From Luteibacter rhizovicinus DSM 16549 (GTDB taxonomy: Bacteria; Pseudomonadota; Gammaproteobacteria; Xanthomonadales; Rhodanobacteraceae), in assembly GCF_001887595.1 (NCBI RefSeq), contig NZ_CP017480.1:2818001-2882000 (forward strand): DNA of 64,000 bases, written 5' to 3'. Made by a program: the position numbers and the translations under genes. Below, in pieces: positions 34,574-43,403 of the stretch (positions within the stretch are counted from its first letter, which is position 1; the number at the start of each line of letters is the position of its first letter). The notes beneath the pieces are model-generated. The model was not told the origin of the DNA and made no database searches. It saw only the letters and a list, made by a program, of their open reading frames with translations.

Positions 34574-34813
34574 CGCCCTGCGATTGTCCGACGGTCCTTG
34601 CTAGTTACGGTCGTCGTGATGCGTCGGTCAAGCCCTCGATCTGGTGTCGGCATTTCGTAGTCGCCGCGCCTAACGCGTTGTTATCGAGGCGAAATTGTCG
34701 ACAGTGAGGTCGTGAAAGGCAGTCTCCAGAGCAATCTGATGGGCTCATGATTTCTCGCATACTCAACGACAGCTTGTACCTCACCGCCGCACGGGCGCGA
34801 CGTTACGGAGACA

Positions 34814-35356
34814 ATGAGAGCTCGCATGGATGCACCACTATTTCGCTCGCAGTTGCTGGAGGGCAGACAGAACACAGGATTCGGTCGGGTAACCGTCGCA
34901 TCCCCGCCCTCACACATGGCTTGGGTCGCATGCGCTGTCGTTTCCGCGACGATGATCGTCGCGCTCTTGGTCTTCGGCCATTACACGCGTCGCGAGCGTG
35001 CCCTAGGCAGCCTAGTCCCGCGCGATGGCCTCGTCCGACTATCGGCGAGGGACGGCGGTGTGGTCTCAGAGGTTCTGGTATCCGAGGGGCAGCAGGTTGG
35101 CGCTGGGCAAGCCCTTCTACGAATCTCCGGCGACAAGAATAGCCGGGCGATGGGGAGTACTGGATCTGGCGCGGCCATGAGTCTCGCCCTGCAAAGGGCA
35201 GCGCTGGACACCGAGATGCTCGATCTCGATCGAATCGCCATCGTGCAGAAGGAAGGGCTTCGGAGGAGCGAGGCTCTCTTAAAGCGCGAACTTCAGCAGT
35301 TTGCGCAACAGCTAAAGCTCACTCGTCAGCAATCGGAAAGCGGGACTGCCTTTTAA
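34814..35356 (+). pseudogene. Truncated HlyD/CvaA-type secretion adaptor
   Basis: The 180 residues match the N-terminal part of a membrane-fusion protein for a type I/bacteriocin exporter: PLFRSQLLEGRQNTGFGRVTV, one membrane helix (AWVACAVVSATMIVALLVFG), then the lipoyl-like half-motif DGGVVSEVLVSEGQQVGAGQALLRI and the start of a coiled-coil. A full protein has about 400 residues; the second half is missing. The reading frame ends soon after the point where a different gene fragment begins. No exporter ATPase or bacteriocin gene is nearby. Base composition here is lower in GC than around it. Confidence 0.78.
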
Positions 35357-35754
35357 ACAGTGCGCACAAAGACAGTATTCGCACTTTTCTTAGAGGTCTG
35401 TCACATGAATTGGGGCACGTCGACCACGCTGTCCGTCTCGAGCCGTCCCAGGTGACATCGCAGCACTACATCAACGAGGGCCTCATTGGCGAGGGCTTCG
35501 CCACCTTGAGCAACGAGCGAGTTCGACACGAGATTCTGGCGTCTGGCGGTGATGATATTGGTATGTCAGGCAACGAGGCCAATCACGCTCGTTACGAGGC
35601 TGAATATCAACGCTTCGCCAATAGGGAGATAAATATGCAACAAGCGGCATCGGCCATCGGCACTGTCTACGGCCAAAGTGAGCTCGCTGGCCCGGATCTT
35701 TCGTACCGCGACTCGTTCCTCAAGTACTACCGGGAGCATGGCGGTACGAAGTGA
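35344..35754 (+). pseudogene. 5'-truncated HExxH metallopeptidase remnant
   Basis: The frame reads LNSAHKDSIRTFLRGLSHELGHVDH..., with the zinc motif HELGH at 35404-35418 and an acidic NEGLIGEGFA segment downstream that could give the third ligand. The C-terminus SYRDSFLKYYREHGG looks natural. No ATG or good start precedes the motif, and the frame runs straight out of the HlyD fragment in another phase. I infer a deletion joined the two genes. Such zincin domains often end large toxins, but that origin is a guess. Confidence 0.6.
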
Positions 35755-35800
35755 TCCCCGTTGCGGGGGTGGGTCTTAGTCTCGGGTGCTGGAGGCAACA

Positions 35801-36379
35801 GTGAAATCGATCGTGTTGTTGGCGGGGACGTTTTTTGGTCTGTTGGTAGTGTCCGGCATGCGGTCGCAGGCCTCTTCCGTGCAACCTCCCTCGCCATATT
35901 CTCCAGAAACGCCACCGATCTTGACAGTTCTCTCTCGTAGCAAGACGTCGACCCTGTTTGCAGACATCTTGCGTCTCTCAACGATCCGGCGGACTGATAT
36001 TGAGGCCGGTTACGTAAGCTTTCTTGTTCCCAGGGATTCAACCTGCTCAGGTGCTGACCGCGCGTACTTAAACGGCTTGCTGAATCGTGCTTCGTCGTCT
36101 AGATATATCTATGACCATGCCTTCGAAGGGCAGCTGGCTATATACAGAGAGAATGAACAATTAGTTAGCGTCAATTACTTTCCCCGTGGCGGAGATCTGG
36201 ATGGGCGAGTGTCGATTGACGAAGGCCATCCCTTTGACATGAAGTTACTGAGCGGCAAATCGGTGCTGATCTCTGTCCGTGATGGAGTCATCTATGTCGG
36301 CGAAAAAAGTGTTGTGCTTTCTAACCTGAACGAGGGCGATGGCGGTGAGATCGACGTCGACGAGTGCGCCGTCTTTTAG
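35801..36379 (+). CDS. Exported hypothetical protein next to the metallopeptidase remnant
   Basis: The 192-residue protein starts at GTG with GGAGG 5 bases upstream. An N-terminal signal (VKSIVLLAGTFFGLLVVSG) is followed by a Ser/Pro-rich spacer and a mixed alpha/beta region (FADILRLSTIRRTDIEAGYVSFLVP ... GKSVLISVRDGVIYVGEKSVVL). Cys residues at about 86 and 190 could form a disulfide. I do not recognise the family. It follows the metallopeptidase remnant by 46 bases and shares its lower GC. It could be an immunity/inhibitor protein left behind, but nothing proves that. Confidence 0.6.
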   Translation: MKSIVLLAGTFFGLLVVSGMRSQASSVQPPSPYSPETPPILTVLSRSKTSTLFADILRLSTIRRTDIEAGYVSFLVPRDSTCSGADRAYLNGLLNRASSSRYIYDHAFEGQLAIYRENEQLVSVNYFPRGGDLDGRVSIDEGHPFDMKLLSGKSVLISVRDGVIYVGEKSVVLSNLNEGDGGEIDVDECAVF

Positions 36380-36462
36380 TTTGATAGTCATTTGCAATGG
36401 GCAACGGGCGCGATGGATCAGGGCCGAGAGCCGTGAGTTTTCTCTAATGGGCTGATCGAGCC

Positions 36463-37164
36463 TCACGGCATCTCAATCCAACGCCCATGCTTCCGAATCT
36501 CCAGCGGCCGGAACCGCCGCTTGTAATCCATCTTCGGATGCCCGGCGATCCAGAAACCAAGGTAGACGTAAGGAATGCCACGCCGCCGGGCCAGCTCCAC
36601 CTGCTGCAGGATGCCGAAGGTGCCGAGTCCGCGCGCTTCTTCATCGGGATCGAAGAACGTATAGACCGCAGAAACACCGGCAAGGGCGATGTCGGTCACG
36701 GCGACACCGAGTAGGCGATCGCCAAGGTAATACTCGAGGAAGAGGGTGGGGCTCCATGGCGCCGCCAGGAAGCGCTGAAAATCTTCCTCGTCCGCCCCGT
36801 CCATGCCGCCGCCGCTGTGGCGTGCGCGCAGGTAGCGTTCGTAGAGCTCATGCCGGTCGGGCGTGAAGCCGGGGATGCCTTCGCGGATGGTCAGGTCGGC
36901 ATTCCGCTTGAGGCAGCGGCGCTGGGCGCGATCGGGGGTGAAGCGGTCCACGTCGATGCGGCAGGGCACGCAGGCCTGGCAGGCGCTGCACTGGGGCAGG
37001 TAGAGGTGTCCGCCGGCGCGGCGGAAGCCCTTGGCGAGCGCCGGGCCGTACAGCTTGTCGAGATTCGGCGCGCCCGGATCGACCACGAGGTTCTGCGCCG
37101 TCCGCTCGGCGAAGTAGCCGCAGGTGTGCGGAAGGGTCTGGAACAGGCGGACGCGGTCGGTCAT
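36463..37164 (-). CDS. bpt: Aspartate/glutamate leucyltransferase (Bpt)
   Basis: The 233-residue aminoacyl-tRNA-protein transferase adds Leu to proteins with N-terminal Asp/Glu, marking them for N-degron decay. It shows the Cys-rich start LPHTCGYFAERTAQNLVVDP, CSACQACVPCRIDV, and the catalytic GNAT-like region LGTFGILQQVELARRRGIPYVYLGFWI with HPKMDYKRRFRPLE. The ATG giving MTDRVRLFQ is chosen over one 12 codons upstream. It is a single gene. Confidence 0.93.
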   Translation of the reverse strand: MTDRVRLFQTLPHTCGYFAERTAQNLVVDPGAPNLDKLYGPALAKGFRRAGGHLYLPQCSACQACVPCRIDVDRFTPDRAQRRCLKRNADLTIREGIPGFTPDRHELYERYLRARHSGGGMDGADEEDFQRFLAAPWSPTLFLEYYLGDRLLGVAVTDIALAGVSAVYTFFDPDEEARGLGTFGILQQVELARRRGIPYVYLGFWIAGHPKMDYKRRFRPLEIRKHGRWIEMP

Positions 37165-37210
37165 GGGGCTGTTATAGCGCCGAAGGGTGGTCGGCGTCAT
37201 CGCGTGTCGG

Positions 37211-37235
37211 TTTCGCCGCTGAAGCGGCTCCCACG
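37211..37235. repeat. Solitary REP half-unit
   Basis: TTTCGCCGCTGAAGCGGCTCCCA lies between the bpt start and the bphP stop; it is one of the few units not at a convergent junction. Confidence 0.75.
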
Positions 37236-37266
37236 GGTTGGTGAGGGGGCGAAGGCGGGGGTGCCC

Positions 37267-38778
37267 TCACTGCTGTAATTCGATCAACGCGCGCAGGCCG
37301 CGCGCGGATTCCAGGTGCAGGGGTGACCAGGGGCGCGAACGGCCGCGTACGTTTTCCTGCCAGGTGTCGAAGCTCTGCCGTGGTGACAGGCGCGCACCGG
37401 GGTAGACCTCCAGCTTGGCGAGGGCCGGGTTGCCGGCCCACCGCACATTGCGCACCTGCTCGGTGCGTGTCCACACGATGGCGTCGTTTGCGTCCGAGGG
37501 GAGCGGCATGACTATGATGCCGGCGGCGAGGGTGGCGACGGCGGGATCGGCCAGTTCGGGGTAACGCGCGCCGATCTCGTCGGTGTGAATCACACCGGTG
37601 ACGCTGTCGCCGTTCCCGGCAGCGCTTCGGCCGGCGCATTCGCGAATGCGCAGCAACGCAGCTTCATCGGGTAGCTGGCCATAACGCGTCACCTTGTTCC
37701 CCGAGAAGATGGCAATGCCGTCGGCATCGACGACTTCAAGCAACTCGGGGGCGAGCAAGGCAAGCCGTTCCGGATCGATACGATCGCTCTCGTTGAAAGC
37801 GGTGACCAGCTTTTCGCGCACGGTGAGCAGGACGCTTTCGATCTCGATCTTCGCCAGTTCCTCGATGGCGGCCACGCGCGAGGCGAAGGCGCGTGCCACC
37901 GCGTCGGCGATGTCGCGCATGCGGTGGTCGGCGAAGAACGGACTGTAGTGGTGGCAGGAGATCAGGCCCCACAGTTTGCCGTGGGTGATGATGGACGCGA
38001 CCAGGGTGCCGGTGACGCCCATGTTGCCGAGGTATTCGAGATGCACCGGCGACACGCTGCGCAGCGAAACGTCGCTCAGGTCCGTCGCCGCCGCGGTCTC
38101 CGGATCGTACGCAGGCAGGATGCGTGCCGGCACATAGCGGCAGTTGCTGATCTGGCGGACGCGGTTGCGCAGGTAAAGCGCGCGTGCCTGCGCGGGGATA
38201 TCGGTAGCGGGGTAGTGCAGGCCCAGATAGGCCTCGAGGTCGTCCCTGCGTGCTTCGGCGACGACTTCGCCATGCCAGTCGTGATCGAAGCGATAGATCA
38301 TGACGCGGTCGTAGGCGAGCAGGCTGCGTACGGTGCGTGCAAGCCGCGCGGCCGCGCGTTCCACGGTAGCGTCGAGTTCCAGCTTCTGCGCGAGGTCGTT
38401 GCCAATGTGGACCGGGTCGTCGTCGAAGTCGCCGGCGCGCGGCTCGAGCTCGATCATCCATCGCGTGTCGTAGGCATGCACGGCGGCATACCACGTGGTC
38501 GGCTTCGTGGCATTCGGAAACGTCACGGGCACCCAGGGGCTGTGCGCCGGGCGTTCGCTGTCCTCGAACAGATCCGAGGGGAGCGTTATGACCTCGTCCA
38601 GCGGGGCGTCCAACATGACGGCCGGGTCGACGCCGAGCACGTCGGCGGCGTTTTCACTCACCTGAAGGATGGCTCGCGTGCGCGCATCCACGACGACGAG
38701 GACGCCGTGAGGCTGGATCGAGCCGGGAATGTGGATGGGTTCGCGGTCGCAGGCGGTCAGATCGGGCAGGTCAGTCAT
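37267..38778 (-). CDS. bphP: Bacteriophytochrome photosensory core without output domain
   Basis: The 503-residue protein has a PAS domain with biliverdin-binding Cys10 (LTACDREPIHIPGSIQPHG). A GAF domain holds YPATDIPAQARALYLRN and the chromophore His in ISCHHYSP. The PHY domain has the tongue motif PRQSF. The chain stops at ESARGLRALIELQQ, where a histidine kinase or other effector would normally follow. It may signal by dimer contacts or need a partner in trans. It overlaps bphO by 8 bases (ATGACTGA). The operon supplies its own chromophore. Confidence 0.93.
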   Translation of the reverse strand: MTDLPDLTACDREPIHIPGSIQPHGVLVVVDARTRAILQVSENAADVLGVDPAVMLDAPLDEVITLPSDLFEDSERPAHSPWVPVTFPNATKPTTWYAAVHAYDTRWMIELEPRAGDFDDDPVHIGNDLAQKLELDATVERAAARLARTVRSLLAYDRVMIYRFDHDWHGEVVAEARRDDLEAYLGLHYPATDIPAQARALYLRNRVRQISNCRYVPARILPAYDPETAAATDLSDVSLRSVSPVHLEYLGNMGVTGTLVASIITHGKLWGLISCHHYSPFFADHRMRDIADAVARAFASRVAAIEELAKIEIESVLLTVREKLVTAFNESDRIDPERLALLAPELLEVVDADGIAIFSGNKVTRYGQLPDEAALLRIRECAGRSAAGNGDSVTGVIHTDEIGARYPELADPAVATLAAGIIVMPLPSDANDAIVWTRTEQVRNVRWAGNPALAKLEVYPGARLSPRQSFDTWQENVRGRSRPWSPLHLESARGLRALIELQQ

Positions 38779-39415
38779 GCGCTGCAGGATCCTTCAGCGT
38801 CTGTTGAAAGCGCGCGAACATACGCTGCGCGGCGTGGGCGGCGACCTCCTGCGAGGCCTCATCGGGGAGGGCGCGGTCGAGCAGGGACTGGAAGTGTCGC
38901 CAGCTGGTGGGGGCGTTTTCGCCGACGGCGTAGTAGTGGTGCGTCAGGTCGGGGTAGAGCTCGCGCAGGCGGCGGACGATCACGCGGCCGCCAAGGGCGG
39001 AGCCTTCGATGACGTAGAGCTCACCCCAGCAAGCCGCGTTTGTAAGAGCCGATTCATCGGCGATAGGCGTCGCAGCGAAACCGGCGCCGTTGTCGAGCGC
39101 CGAATCGCCGATGAATCGGCTCCCACAGGAATTCGAATCGCCGATGAATCGGCTCCCGCAAAGATCCGCTTCGATCAATGTGGCGCGTGAGACGTGACGC
39201 CAGTCTGCCAAGCCGGCCAACCAATCGCGGCGCTCGGCTTCCCATGCACGGAACAGCGCTAGCTGTGCCTGCAGCAGAGCCGAGTAAGCGGCTCGATCGA
39301 GCTCACCGCCGAGCAGCAGGCGCATGCCCGGCGTCGCCTCGGCGGCCTCATGGGCATCGCGGGTCGCTTCGCGGAGGAATAGATGGGCAGGCGTCAAACC
39401 GACGGCGCCGGCCAC
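38771..39415 (-). CDS. bphO: Biliverdin-forming heme oxygenase with in-frame REP insert
   Basis: The 214-residue protein has proximal His22 in LREATRDAHEAAE and the distal helix WGELYVIEGSALGGRVI with the Gly-rich heme contact. These are standard for BphO, which makes biliverdin for the phytochrome. Residues about 85-127 are foreign: two copies of CGSRFIGDS and a PIADESALTNAA segment, which are the translations of REP palindromes. Without them the protein would be about 172 residues. The start is GTG directly after the DUF2007 stop (TGA GTG). Whether the insert is tolerated in the loop before the distal helix is unknown. Confidence 0.88.
   Translation of the reverse strand: MAGAVGLTPAHLFLREATRDAHEAAEATPGMRLLLGGELDRAAYSALLQAQLALFRAWEAERRDWLAGLADWRHVSRATLIEADLCGSRFIGDSNSCGSRFIGDSALDNGAGFAATPIADESALTNAACWGELYVIEGSALGGRVIVRRLRELYPDLTHHYYAVGENAPTSWRHFQSLLDRALPDEASQEVAAHAAQRMFARFQQTLKDPAAHD
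39046..39160. repeat. Three REP units inside bphO
   Basis: AGAGCCGATTCATCGGCGAT at 39046-39065, then two inverse units GAATCGCCGATGAATCGGCT beginning at 39102 and 39136. Together they keep the heme oxygenase frame open. The same sequence elsewhere in the window is strictly intergenic. Confidence 0.92.
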
Positions 39416-39808
39416 TCAGAGCACCTGGACGGCCTTGAGCACCACGACCACGACCACGCCGGCGACGATGGCCAGGGCCATCAGGCGCACGCGGGATGCC
39501 GTGCGCTGGGGCTTGGGACGCAGGTCCGGCGAGCGGTGCATCTGCAGTTCTTCCTGGAAACGCACGACCGGCTCGATGCCGATCTCTTTCAGCAAGGCAC
39601 GGGCCTTGGGGAAGTCGTCGGCGCTCTTGACCCACACCTGGGGCCACGAATCGCGGTCGTCGTTGCGCTGCGAATAGCTGAAGCGCTGGTAGGTCGGGCG
39701 ATTCCAGGTCGACCGGTTGGTGACGGTCGTCTCGATGTCGTGCTCGGTGAGGAGCGACACGATCCGGTCGATGTTTTCCGGGCGGGGTGAGGTATAGATC
39801 TGGCGCAT
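39416..39808 (-). CDS. DUF2007-type protein with C-terminal membrane helix
   Basis: The 130-residue protein begins MRQIYTSPRPENIDRIVSLL, a ferredoxin-like DUF2007 opening. Then come VWVKSADDFPKARALLKEIGIEP, a basic linker, and one hydrophobic helix near the C-terminus (LMALAIVAGVVVVVVLKAV). DUF2007 is called a putative signal-transducing domain; no function is settled. Its stop abuts the bphO start, making it the first gene of the photoreceptor operon. It might link to the output-less phytochrome, but this is only positional. Confidence 0.75.
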   Translation of the reverse strand: MRQIYTSPRPENIDRIVSLLTEHDIETTVTNRSTWNRPTYQRFSYSQRNDDRDSWPQVWVKSADDFPKARALLKEIGIEPVVRFQEELQMHRSPDLRPKPQRTASRVRLMALAIVAGVVVVVVLKAVQVL

Positions 39809-39817
39809 GCCCCGATT

Positions 39818-41080
39818 CTACGGGATTTGCGCGGGCGCCAGCAGGCCCTTCACGTCCTGGAGATGGCCATCGTTGGCCTCGGCGGGCAGGTGCAGCAGGC
39901 TCATGATCAGCGGATACACGTCCACGTTGGGGAAGGGCGCGACGCTCACCCCTCGCGCGAACGCCGGACCATGCGCGACGAACAGGGCACGCATGGACGG
40001 GTCCAGGTTGTCGTAACCGTGCTCACCCAGCGACATCGGGTCCTTGCGCTTGGCGAGTGCCTCGCGGCTGATGATCGACCAGCCGGTGTCGGCCAGGCAT
40101 TCGAATGCCGGCACGCGGGCATGGGTACCGTAGTCCAGGCGCTTGGGCAGGTCCTGCTTGCGGTAGCAGTGCATGTGCTCGTGCGGGCCGAGCAGACGCG
40201 CCACGGCCGGGCCGGTGTCCACGCCCGGCTTCGGGTTAAACGTGGCCATGACGCCGTAGGACACCGCATCGAGCGCCTTGAGGTCAGTCGCATCGTCGGC
40301 GAAAACGATGTTGCCCTTGGGCACGTAGGCCATGCCGTGGTCGGACACGATCACCAGGTTCATGTGCTCATGGAGGCCGCGCTGGCGCAGCTGGGTCACG
40401 AGGTAGCCGATCGCGTCGTCCACATCGCCCAGGGCGGCGTTCAGCTCGGCGGAATCCGGTCCGTGCTCATGCCCGGCGTGGTCCACGGTGTCGAAATACA
40501 GCGTATCGAAGGCGGGCTTCGGACCGGCCTCGTCGATCCACGAGAGCAACTTGTCCACGCGCTGGCGCGACGTGAGCGAATCGTCGAAGGGAATCCAGTG
40601 GTCGGGGCGCACCCCGTGAATGGCGGCCTCGGTGCCGGGCCAGAACATCGTCGCGGTATGAAGTCCGTGCTTCTGGGCGGTCACCCAGATCGGTTCGGCG
40701 TCTGCCCACCAGCGTCCATCGCTGGTGGCGTCGTGATTGGACAGGCTGAACTTGCCCAGCGCCGGGTCCTGCATGGTGTTGTTCACGATGCCGTTGCGGT
40801 CGGGTACGCGTCCGGTCACCAGCGTGTAGTGGTTGGGAAACGTGAGCGAGGGGAACGAAGGCAGCATGTACTTGGCGCGTGCGCCGTCGGCCGCGAGCGC
40901 GACCAGGTTCGGCGTCAGGCCACGGTCCAGGTAATCCGGACGGAAGGCATCGATCGAGACCAGCAGCACGGGGGTGAGGGGCGAAGCGGCAGGCGTGGCG
41001 GGGCGCGTGGCGCATCCGGCCAGGGCCACTGCGAAAAGCGCGATGAAGACGCGTTGCAGCGTGGACGACGTGGCGTTCAT
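39818..41080 (-). CDS. NPP-type nucleotide pyrophosphatase/phosphodiesterase lipoprotein
   Basis: The 420-residue protein has a signal with lipobox LAGC near residue 22. The alkaline-phosphatase-superfamily core has metal Asp in LLVSIDAFRPDYLD and nucleophile Thr in FPSLTFPNHYTLVTGR. The remaining metal ligands lie in DTVDHAGHEHGP, VSDHGM and GEHGYDN. This set matches the bacterial NPP enzyme studied in Xanthomonas. It cleaves phosphodiesters in the periplasm. The ATG giving MNATSSTLQ is chosen. The DUF2007 gene lies 9 bases downstream on the same strand. Confidence 0.92.
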   Translation of the reverse strand: MNATSSTLQRVFIALFAVALAGCATRPATPAASPLTPVLLVSIDAFRPDYLDRGLTPNLVALAADGARAKYMLPSFPSLTFPNHYTLVTGRVPDRNGIVNNTMQDPALGKFSLSNHDATSDGRWWADAEPIWVTAQKHGLHTATMFWPGTEAAIHGVRPDHWIPFDDSLTSRQRVDKLLSWIDEAGPKPAFDTLYFDTVDHAGHEHGPDSAELNAALGDVDDAIGYLVTQLRQRGLHEHMNLVIVSDHGMAYVPKGNIVFADDATDLKALDAVSYGVMATFNPKPGVDTGPAVARLLGPHEHMHCYRKQDLPKRLDYGTHARVPAFECLADTGWSIISREALAKRKDPMSLGEHGYDNLDPSMRALFVAHGPAFARGVSVAPFPNVDVYPLIMSLLHLPAEANDGHLQDVKGLLAPAQIP

Positions 41081-41136
41081 GAGGGTCGACGTAGGCTCTA
41101 TATATCCAGGCAATCCGCCCATGATGGACGAGTCCC

Positions 41137-41580
41137 ATGACCAATTCATCTCACAAGATTTTGCTGTTCGTTCTTGCGACCGCCATGCCGCTGACGGCTT
41201 CGGCGCAAACCCAGCCGCAGCCCGCGCGAGCGGCGGCTCCCGCCCCCCGTCCAGCCCCGCCTCCGGCGGTCGCGCGGCCCGTCGTCGCGACGCCGTCGCA
41301 CACCCAGCAGTTCCAGCAGCAGGTGAATCGCCAGCAGCTGATCAACCAGCAGAACCAGAACGCCGTGCAGCAACAGTTGCGCCAGAACAACATGAGCCAA
41401 CAACGCAGCACAGCGACGGATCCGGCCCTGCGTACCCAGCTGGACAACGCCGATCGCGCCCAGCAGCAGACCTACCAGGCCCAGCAGGACGCGAACGCAA
41501 GGCGTGACCAGACGGTGCCCCGGGTGCGCGGCACGACCCAGCGGGGCGCGCCGGCCAGCTCGGGCTCCGCAGGACGCTAA
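41137..41580 (+). CDS. Gln/Pro/Ala-rich exported hypothetical protein
   Basis: The 147-residue protein has a clear Sec signal (ending ASA near residue 23), an Ala/Pro-rich spacer, and a Gln/Asn-rich region ([20 protein letters not shown]). It ends in an Arg/Thr-rich tail. Low complexity makes homology unreliable. It lies between the NPP and hutU genes. Function unknown. Confidence 0.65.
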   Translation: MTNSSHKILLFVLATAMPLTASAQTQPQPARAAAPAPRPAPPPAVARPVVATPSHTQQFQQQVNRQQLINQQNQNAVQQQLRQNNMSQQRSTATDPALRTQLDNADRAQQQTYQAQQDANARRDQTVPRVRGTTQRGAPASSGSAGR

Positions 41581-41681
41581 TCCGCAGGGCACTAACGCGT
41601 TGTTTGCTGCGACGCGGCTGGCGAGGTGCCGCGGAGGAAGCCCATAATCGGCGATTCCCCTGGATCGACGGAGCCTCCCCG

Positions 41682-43355
41682 ATGACGGCCTTTACGCGCA
41701 TCGACACGACCCGCACCGTCCGCGCACCGCGCGGCACCGAACTCACCTGCCGCAGCTGGCTGACGGAAGCGCCGTTCCGCATGCTGCAGAACAACCTGGA
41801 TCCCGAGGTGGCCGAAAACCCGGCCGAACTCGTGGTCTATGGCGGGATCGGTCGCGCCGCGCGCAACTGGGAATGCTTCGATGCCATTCTCGAGGCGTTG
41901 CGCGAACTGCGCGATGACCAAACGCTGCTCATCCAGTCCGGCAAGCCGGTCGGCGTCTTTCCGTCGCACCCGGATGCGCCGCGCGTCCTCCTGGCCAATT
42001 CCAACCTCGTGCCGGCCTGGGCGAACTGGGAGCATTTCAACGAGCTCGATCGCAAGGGCCTGATGATGTACGGCCAGATGACGGCCGGTTCCTGGATTTA
42101 CATCGGCTCGCAGGGCATCGTCCAGGGCACCTACGAAACCTTCGTCGAGATGGGTCGCCAGCACTACGGCGGCAGCCTCGCCGGTCGCTGGATCCTCACC
42201 GCCGGCCTCGGCGGCATGGGCGGCGCGCAGCCGCTGGCCGCGAGCCTGGCTGGCGCGTCGTCGCTGACCATCGAGTGCCAGCAGAGCCGCATCGATTTCC
42301 GCCTGAAGACCCGCTACGTGGACGAGCAGGCGACCGATCTGGACGACGCGCTGGCGCGCCTGGACCGTTACGCGAAAGAAGGCCGTGCCGTCTCCGTCGC
42401 CCTGCTGGGCAACGCGGCCGACGTGCTGCCGGAGCTGGTGCGTCGCGGCGTCCGCCCGGACGCCGTCACCGACCAGACCAGCGCGCACGATCCGGTCAAC
42501 GGCTACCTGCCTTCCGGCTGGACGGTGGACGAGTGGTTCGAACGTCGCAAGTCCGATCCGGCCGGCACCTCGCACGCGGCCAAGCAATCCATGCGCAAGC
42601 ACGTCGAGGCGATGCTGGCCTTCCACGCCATGGGCGTGCCGACCTTCGACTACGGCAACAACATCCGTCAGATGGCCAAGGACGAGGGACTTGCCGAGGC
42701 CTTCGCCTTCCCGGGCTTCGTGCCGGCGTTCGTCCGCCCGCTGTTCTGCCGCGGCGTCGGTCCGTTCCGCTGGGTCGCGCTGTCCGGCGATCCGGAAGAC
42801 ATCTACAAGACCGACGCCAAGGTGAAGGAGCTGATCCCCGACGATCCGCACCTGCACCGCTGGCTCGATATGGCGCGCGAGCGCATCGCCTTCCAGGGGC
42901 TACCGGCACGTATCTGCTGGGTCGGCCTCGGCCAGCGCCATCGTCTGGCCCTGGCCTTCAACGAAATGGTCCGCAACGGCGAGCTCAAGGCGCCGATCGT
43001 GATCGGCCGGGATCACCTCGATTCCGGCTCGGTGGCCAGCCCCAACCGCGAAACCGAGTCCATGCGCGACGGCAGCGACGCCGTCAGCGACTGGCCGCTG
43101 CTCAACGCCATGCTCAACGTGGCTGGCGGCGCGACCTGGGTCAGCCTGCATCACGGTGGCGGCGTTGGCATGGGTTACAGCCAGCACAGCGGCGTGGTGA
43201 TCGTCGCCGACGGCAGCGAAGCAGCCGACAAGCGGCTGGCGCGCGTGCTGTGGAACGACCCCGGCACCGGCGTCATGCGCCACGCGGATGCGGGCTACGA
43301 GGAGGCGATCGCCTGCGCGAAGGAGCAGGGGCTGAACCTGCCGATGGTGGGGTAA
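41682..43355 (+). CDS. hutU: Urocanate hydratase (HutU)
   Basis: The 557-residue NAD-dependent enzyme performs step 2 of histidine breakdown. It shows [27 protein letters not shown], the NAD site [39 protein letters not shown] and [13 protein letters not shown] with the active-site region. The start is the ATG giving MTAFTRIDT. No other hut genes are in the window, so the pathway is split or lies elsewhere. A REP hairpin follows the stop. Confidence 0.97.
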   Translation: MTAFTRIDTTRTVRAPRGTELTCRSWLTEAPFRMLQNNLDPEVAENPAELVVYGGIGRAARNWECFDAILEALRELRDDQTLLIQSGKPVGVFPSHPDAPRVLLANSNLVPAWANWEHFNELDRKGLMMYGQMTAGSWIYIGSQGIVQGTYETFVEMGRQHYGGSLAGRWILTAGLGGMGGAQPLAASLAGASSLTIECQQSRIDFRLKTRYVDEQATDLDDALARLDRYAKEGRAVSVALLGNAADVLPELVRRGVRPDAVTDQTSAHDPVNGYLPSGWTVDEWFERRKSDPAGTSHAAKQSMRKHVEAMLAFHAMGVPTFDYGNNIRQMAKDEGLAEAFAFPGFVPAFVRPLFCRGVGPFRWVALSGDPEDIYKTDAKVKELIPDDPHLHRWLDMARERIAFQGLPARICWVGLGQRHRLALAFNEMVRNGELKAPIVIGRDHLDSGSVASPNRETESMRDGSDAVSDWPLLNAMLNVAGGATWVSLHHGGGVGMGYSQHSGVVIVADGSEAADKRLARVLWNDPGTGVMRHADAGYEEAIACAKEQGLNLPMVG

Positions 43356-43358
43356 GGC

Positions 43359-43394
43359 ATCGGCTCCTTGTGGGAGCCGATTCATCGGCGATGG
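43359..43394. repeat. REP unit with added hairpin
   Basis: ATCGGCTCCTTGTGGGAGCCGAT forms a perfect stem, and its right arm continues as the REP core GAGCCGATTCATCGGCGAT, so two palindromes share an arm. It lies between the hutU and msrA stops (convergent). Confidence 0.8.
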
Positions 43395-43403
43395 GCGCTA
43401 GCC

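Noticed and set aside
34574..34813. Small gene or RNA upstream of the HlyD fragment
   Set aside because: Short open frames exist but none has a convincing ribosome site or recognisable product; no clear hairpin.
35410..35754. A complete small protein starting at the TTG within the HExxH motif
   Set aside because: Starting there would cut off the first His and Glu of the zinc motif; coding character continues upstream to about 35344.
39046..39160. Repeats in bphO as a CRISPR array
   Set aside because: Units are palindromic, in both orientations, unevenly spaced and shared with intergenic REP sites; no cas gene is near.
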